Origin: Pseudomonas tolaasii NCPPB 2192
Lineage (GTDB): Bacteria; Pseudomonadota; Gammaproteobacteria; Pseudomonadales; Pseudomonadaceae
NCBI RefSeq assembly: GCF_002813445.1
Contig: NZ_PHHD01000001.1
Span: 2,604,001 to 2,668,000 of the forward strand
DNA length: 64,000 nucleotides
Reading direction: 5' to 3'
Shown in pieces: positions 60,194 through 64,000 of this stretch. Both the position numbers and the translations under genes were made by a program. Positions within the stretch are counted from its first letter, which is position 1. Each line of letters begins with the position of its first letter. Below the pieces are notes generated by a model. That model was not told the DNA's origin. It was given only the letters and a program-made list of their open reading frames with translations, and did not search any database.

Positions 60194-61375
60194 ATGCAAA
60201 ATCAAATCGGCGCACCAAAGCAGAAGCTCAGCTTCAGCGATCCCAAAGTGCGTGCGTGGCTCTTCCAGATCATCACGATTGTGGCGGTGGTCTCGCTGGG
60301 CTGGTACCTCTTCAACAATACCCAGACCAACCTGCAACACCGGGGCATTACCTCGGGTTTCGACTTTCTTGAGCGCAGTGCCGGCTTCGGCATCGCGCAG
60401 CACCTGATCGACTACACCGAATCGGACAGCTATGCCCGCGTCTTCGTGATCGGGCTGCTCAACACCTTGCTGGTGACCGTGATCGGCGTGGTCCTGGCCA
60501 CCCTGCTCGGTTTCATCATCGGCGTGGCGCGCCTGTCGCCGAACTGGATGATCAACAAGCTGGCAACCGTGTATGTGGAGGTGTTCCGCAACATTCCGCC
60601 GCTGCTGCAAATCCTGTTCTGGTACTTCGCGGTGTTCCTGACCATGCCGGGGCCGCGCAACAGCCACAACTTCGGCGATACGTTCTTTGTCAGCAGCCGT
60701 GGCCTGAACATGCCGGCGGCGTTGATGGCCGACGGCTTCTGGCCGTTTGTGGTGAGCATCGTCGTCGCTGTGGTGGCAATCGTGCTGATGGCGCGTTGGG
60801 CCAACAAACGCTTCGAAGCCACCGGCGTTCCGTTCCACAAGTTTTGGGCGGGGCTCGCGCTGCTGGTGGTGATTCCGGCGTTGTGCACGCTGGTTTTCGG
60901 CGCGCCTTTGCACTGGGAAATGCCCAAGCTGCAGGGCTTCAACTTCGTCGGCGGCTGGGTGCTCATCCCGGAGCTGCTCGCGCTGACCCTGGCGCTGACC
61001 GTTTACACGGCGGCGTTTATCGCTGAAATCGTGCGTTCGGGCATCAAGTCCGTCAGCCACGGCCAGACCGAAGCCGCGCGCTCCCTGGGCCTGCGCCCCG
61101 GGCCGACGCTGCGCAAGGTCATCATTCCGCAGGCCCTGCGGGTGATCATTCCGCCGCTGACCAGCCAATACCTGAACCTGGCGAAGAACTCTTCGCTGGC
61201 CGCCGGTATCGGTTACCCGGAAATGGTTTCGCTGTTTGCCGGCACGGTGCTCAACCAGACCGGCCAGGCCATCGAAGTCATTGCCATCACCATGAGCGTG
61301 TACCTGGCGATCAGCATCAGCATTTCCCTGCTGATGAACTGGTACAACAAGCGCATTGCGCTGATCGAGCGGTGA
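60194..61375 (+). CDS. aapQ: General L-amino-acid ABC transporter permease AapQ
   Basis: The 393-residue inner-membrane permease has a C-terminal EAA loop GQTEAARSLGLRPGPTLRKVIIPQALRV that contacts the ATPase. Hydrophobic segments start near residues 25 and 85. Its large size reflects the extra loop between segments typical of AapQ. It is followed 10 bp later by aapM. Confidence 0.95.
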   Translation: MQNQIGAPKQKLSFSDPKVRAWLFQIITIVAVVSLGWYLFNNTQTNLQHRGITSGFDFLERSAGFGIAQHLIDYTESDSYARVFVIGLLNTLLVTVIGVVLATLLGFIIGVARLSPNWMINKLATVYVEVFRNIPPLLQILFWYFAVFLTMPGPRNSHNFGDTFFVSSRGLNMPAALMADGFWPFVVSIVVAVVAIVLMARWANKRFEATGVPFHKFWAGLALLVVIPALCTLVFGAPLHWEMPKLQGFNFVGGWVLIPELLALTLALTVYTAAFIAEIVRSGIKSVSHGQTEAARSLGLRPGPTLRKVIIPQALRVIIPPLTSQYLNLAKNSSLAAGIGYPEMVSLFAGTVLNQTGQAIEVIAITMSVYLAISISISLLMNWYNKRIALIER

Positions 61376-61385
61376 GGAAACACGC

Positions 61386-62483
61386 ATGAGTACGCATACT
61401 TTCAAACCTGATATGCCACCGCCGGGCAAAGTGTTCGGGCCGATGGCATGGATGCGCGCCAACCTGTTCTCCAGTTGGCTCAATACCCTGCTGACCTTGC
61501 TGGCGATCTACCTGGTGTACCTGGTGGTGCCGCCGATCCTGCATTGGGCCATCCTCGATGCCAACTGGGTCGGCACTACACGCGCGGACTGCACCAAGGA
61601 GGGCGCCTGCTGGGTGTTTATCCAACAGCGCTTCGGGCAGTTCATGTACGGCTACTACCCGGGCGACCTGCGCTGGCGCGTGGACCTGACCGTGTGGCTG
61701 GCCATCGTCGGCGTGGCACCGTTGTTCATCTCGCGCTTTCAGCGCAAGGCGATATACGGCCTGAGCTTTCTGGTGATTTACCCGATCGTTGCCTACTGCC
61801 TGCTGCACGGTGGTGTGTTCGGCCTGACCAACGTGGCGACCAGCCAATGGGGCGGCCTGATGCTGACCCTGGTGATCGCCACTGTCGGTATCGCGGGCGC
61901 CTTGCCGCTGGGCATCGTGCTGGCGCTGGGGCGACGTTCGAACATGCCGGCGATTCGAGTGGTCTGCGTGACCTTCATCGAATTCTGGCGCGGCGTGCCG
62001 TTGATCACGGTGCTGTTCATGTCTTCGGTGATGCTGCCGTTGTTCCTGCCCGAAGGCATGAACTTCGACAAGCTGCTGCGGGCGCTGATCGGCGTGATCC
62101 TGTTCCAGTCGGCCTACGTGGCCGAAGTGGTGCGCGGCGGTCTGCAGGCCATTCCCAAGGGGCAGTACGAAGCCGCCGCCGCGATGGGCCTGGGCTACTG
62201 GCGCAGCATGGGCCTGGTGATTCTGCCGCAAGCCCTCAAGTTGGTGATCCCGGGCATCGTCAACACGTTTATTGCGCTGTTCAAGGACACGAGCCTGGTG
62301 ATCATCATCGGCTTGTTCGACCTGCTCAACAGCGTCAAGCAAGCGGCTGCCGACCCGAAATGGCTGGGCATGGCCACCGAAGGCTACGTGTTCGCCGCCC
62401 TGGTGTTCTGGATTTTCTGTTTTGGTATGTCGCGCTATTCCATGCATCTGGAACGCAAGCTCGACACAGGCCACAAGCGTTAG
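61386..62483 (+). CDS. aapM: General L-amino-acid ABC transporter permease AapM
   Basis: The 365-residue permease has the EAA motif GQYEAAAAMGLGYWRSMGLVILPQALKL. The segment pattern (RVDLTVWLAIVGVAPLFISRFQR) is also characteristic of AapM. It forms the second half of the channel with AapQ. It ends 10 bp before aapP. Confidence 0.95.
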   Translation: MSTHTFKPDMPPPGKVFGPMAWMRANLFSSWLNTLLTLLAIYLVYLVVPPILHWAILDANWVGTTRADCTKEGACWVFIQQRFGQFMYGYYPGDLRWRVDLTVWLAIVGVAPLFISRFQRKAIYGLSFLVIYPIVAYCLLHGGVFGLTNVATSQWGGLMLTLVIATVGIAGALPLGIVLALGRRSNMPAIRVVCVTFIEFWRGVPLITVLFMSSVMLPLFLPEGMNFDKLLRALIGVILFQSAYVAEVVRGGLQAIPKGQYEAAAAMGLGYWRSMGLVILPQALKLVIPGIVNTFIALFKDTSLVIIIGLFDLLNSVKQAAADPKWLGMATEGYVFAALVFWIFCFGMSRYSMHLERKLDTGHKR

Positions 62484-62493
62484 GAGTTCTTTT

Positions 62494-63258
62494 ATGAGCG
62501 AAGCAATCAAAAAGCCTGTGGGCCCTGAAGGCATTATCCAGATGCAGGGCGTCAACAAGTGGTACGGCCAGTTCCACGTGTTGAAAGACATCAACCTCAA
62601 CGTCAAACAGGGCGAGCGTATCGTGCTGTGCGGCCCGTCGGGTTCTGGCAAGTCCACCACCATTCGTTGCCTCAACCGCCTGGAAGAGCACCAGCAGGGC
62701 CGCATTGTGGTCGATGGTGTGGAGCTGACCAACGACCTCAAGCAGATCGAAGCGATCCGCCGTGAAGTCGGCATGGTATTCCAGCACTTCAACCTGTTCC
62801 CGCACCTGACCATCCTGCAGAACTGCACGCTGGCGCCGATGTGGGTGCGCAAGATGCCCAAGCGCAAGGCCGAGGAAATTGCCATGCATTACCTGGAGCG
62901 CGTGCGCATTCCGGAGCAGGCCCACAAGTTTCCGGGGCAGCTGTCCGGCGGCCAGCAACAGCGTGTGGCGATTGCCCGCGCACTGTGCATGAAGCCGAAA
63001 ATCATGCTGTTCGACGAGCCGACGTCGGCACTCGACCCGGAGATGGTGAAAGAGGTTCTGGACACCATGATCGGCCTGGCCGAAGACGGCATGACCATGC
63101 TCTGCGTGACCCACGAAATGGGCTTCGCCCGCACCGTGGCCAACCGCGTGATCTTCATGGACAAGGGCGAGATCGTGGAACAGGCGGCGCCGAATGACTT
63201 CTTCGACAACCCGCAGAATGACCGGACCAAGTTGTTCTTGAGCCAGATTTTGCATTGA
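62494..63258 (+). CDS. aapP: General L-amino-acid ABC transporter ATPase AapP
   Basis: The 254-residue ATPase has Walker A GPSGSGKST at 47-55, Q loop (VFQHFNLFPHL), signature LSGGQQQRVAIARAL, Walker B IMLFDEPTSALDPEM and the switch His in VTHEMGF. It drives amino-acid import through AapQM. I used the ATG at 62494, preceded by AGGAG. An upstream in-frame ATG lies inside aapM. It is the last gene of the operon. Confidence 0.96.
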   Translation: MSEAIKKPVGPEGIIQMQGVNKWYGQFHVLKDINLNVKQGERIVLCGPSGSGKSTTIRCLNRLEEHQQGRIVVDGVELTNDLKQIEAIRREVGMVFQHFNLFPHLTILQNCTLAPMWVRKMPKRKAEEIAMHYLERVRIPEQAHKFPGQLSGGQQQRVAIARALCMKPKIMLFDEPTSALDPEMVKEVLDTMIGLAEDGMTMLCVTHEMGFARTVANRVIFMDKGEIVEQAAPNDFFDNPQNDRTKLFLSQILH

Positions 63259-63275
63259 TCGATAGGTGAATAAAT

Positions 63276-63304
63276 AAACCCGGCTTAGTGCCGGGTTTAT
63301 TTTT
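63276..63304. terminator. Bidirectional intrinsic terminator
   Basis: A 9-bp stem AAACCCGGC / GCCGGGTTT with 5-nt loop is followed by ATTTTT on the plus strand. It has A-rich sequence on the other side, so it can end both aapP and the convergent mqsA transcript. Confidence 0.85.
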
Positions 63305-63315
63305 GCCTGTTGTTT

Positions 63316-63804
63316 TCAGGAGGCTTGCGCTGCGAGCTGTTGCGCGTCTTTTGCGATGAGCAGGCGGTTCAGGTCATCACCGACAGCAAGGGCTTCTACC
63401 TCGGCCAGCAGGTGCGGATGTTTATCCAGCAGGCGCATCAATGTGAGCAACGGTTCCGGCGGAAAAATCTCCGCCCGTTCATAGCGAGAGAATGCATTGT
63501 GCCCGCGGACGGTGAAGAGCCTCACTGCGTCTTTTTGTGTGAGGTGCAGTTTGCGGCGGATTCGCTTCATTTCGGCGGCGATTATTTTACGCGCGTCGAT
63601 CAACAGCAGGTCGGACGCTTCTCCATAACGCTCTGCACTGTCGTCGTCGTGATCGAATTCAACTTCATGACAGACCTTGCATTCCCAGCCCGCAATTTCA
63701 GGGATATCTCGAACCATTCCCCGCGTGTTGATCGTGAAGGTGCGACCTTCGAAATGCTGCATTGCGTCATGGGCTCCGCAGCTCATGCATTGCTGGGTTC
63801 TCAT
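63316..63804 (-). CDS. mqsA: MqsA-family antitoxin
   Basis: The 162-residue protein has an N-terminal zinc domain with Cys6, Cys9, Cys42 and Cys45 (QQCMSC and WECKVC). A C-terminal Xre-type HTH (LTQKDAVRLFTVRGHNAFSRYER) follows. It neutralises the MqsR RNase and represses the operon. It is longer than the E. coli protein by about 30 residues at its C-terminus. It overlaps the toxin stop by 4 bp, toxin first. Confidence 0.9.
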   Translation of the reverse strand: MRTQQCMSCGAHDAMQHFEGRTFTINTRGMVRDIPEIAGWECKVCHEVEFDHDDDSAERYGEASDLLLIDARKIIAAEMKRIRRKLHLTQKDAVRLFTVRGHNAFSRYERAEIFPPEPLLTLMRLLDKHPHLLAEVEALAVGDDLNRLLIAKDAQQLAAQAS

Positions 63805-64000
63805 AGGGTTTTCTCCTTAAAAGAGATTACGGGAGGACCACCGCCTGGGCGGTAAGTGACCTTGATGTAAATCTCCGTGCCGTAAATCTTGATCAGGTAG
63901 ACGTCCTGCCATACCCGATGGTCTGCATAGGTCGTCATCGATTTGCACAACATTCGGTGCTCAAGGGCGCAGACCACATGATGCATTTGGTCCAGGCTCA
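63801..64000 (-). CDS. mqsR: MqsR-family RNase toxin, C-terminal part (cut by window edge)
   Basis: The visible 66 residues include LCKSMTTYADHRVWQDVY, matching the core of E. coli MqsR (YKSMTTYSDHTIWQDVY). The C-terminal strand PPVISFKEK is also present. It is a ribosome-independent RNase cleaving mRNA at GCU. The N-terminus and promoter lie beyond the window. Read-through from the toxin into mqsA is indicated by the ATGA overlap. Confidence 0.88.
   Translation of the reverse strand, partial: SLDQMHHVVCALEHRMLCKSMTTYADHRVWQDVYLIKIYGTEIYIKVTYRPGGGPPVISFKEKTL

Overview
The window looks like chromosome from a fluorescent pseudomonad, most likely the Pseudomonas fluorescens group. The evidence is a complete alginate operon in the canonical algD-8-44-K-E-G-X-L-I-J-F-A order, an esterase matching the P. 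fluorescens esterase II family with its catalytic triad at the known positions, an aapJQMP amino-acid importer, high G+C coding with many long antisense shadow frames, and two repeat families typical of this group. The families are REP doublets built on TGTGGGAGCTGGCTTGCCTG and a 109 bp palindromic MITE-like element bounded by GATCGTTCCCA/TGGGAACGATC-type ends.

Left third (1-22.5 kb). The left edge cuts an OprD-type porin. Next is a minus-strand four-gene unit of membrane fusion protein, RND pump, OmpR-type regulator and CusS-like sensor kinase. A set of housekeeping and sensing genes follows: an amino-acid-binding protein, a YkgJ-type Cys-cluster protein, an acetyltransferase, CheV and a 2-hydroxyacid reductase. 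A second efflux system (LysR regulator divergent from outer-membrane lipoprotein, FUSC pump, DUF1656 protein and HlyD adaptor) resembles the AaeXAB aromatic-acid exporters. A third transporter module (MFS plus NTF2-like protein, divergent from a LysR gene) has a near-perfect palindrome in its control region. An SDR and two small proteins complete this part.

Alginate block (22.9-40.1 kb). All twelve biosynthesis, polymerisation, modification and export genes are intact and co-directional. A 0.47 kb leader precedes algD, with a good AlgU (sigma-22) promoter match at 39790-39816. Three mobile repeats sit inside the operon: a MITE-like element between algL and algI, a REP between algF and algA, and a REP inside the 5' coding part of algK that is translated as part of its signal region.

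Variable segment (41.0-46.7 kb). Between yaaA and a polysaccharide-deacetylase-like gene lies an orphan type VI secretion-related island. It contains a PAAR/Rhs protein that stops before its core ends and has no toxin tip, a short ORF with a ten-base G/C tract, a lone TssL/DotU protein, and a low-G+C DUF3396 immunity-type gene that looks truncated at its start. No other T6SS core gene is present. It is the most unusual stretch of the window.

Right part (46.7-64 kb). This holds a divergent NodB-fold protein, a PIN-PhoH ATPase, a subtilisin-type autotransporter, moaC-moaD-moaE, a D-arginine-dehydrogenase-like flavoprotein, rhlB, esterase II, and aapJQMP behind a well-spaced sigma-54 promoter. 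The last genes are an MqsRA toxin-antitoxin pair; the right edge cuts mqsR. No rRNA, tRNA, IS transposase or CRISPR array was seen.
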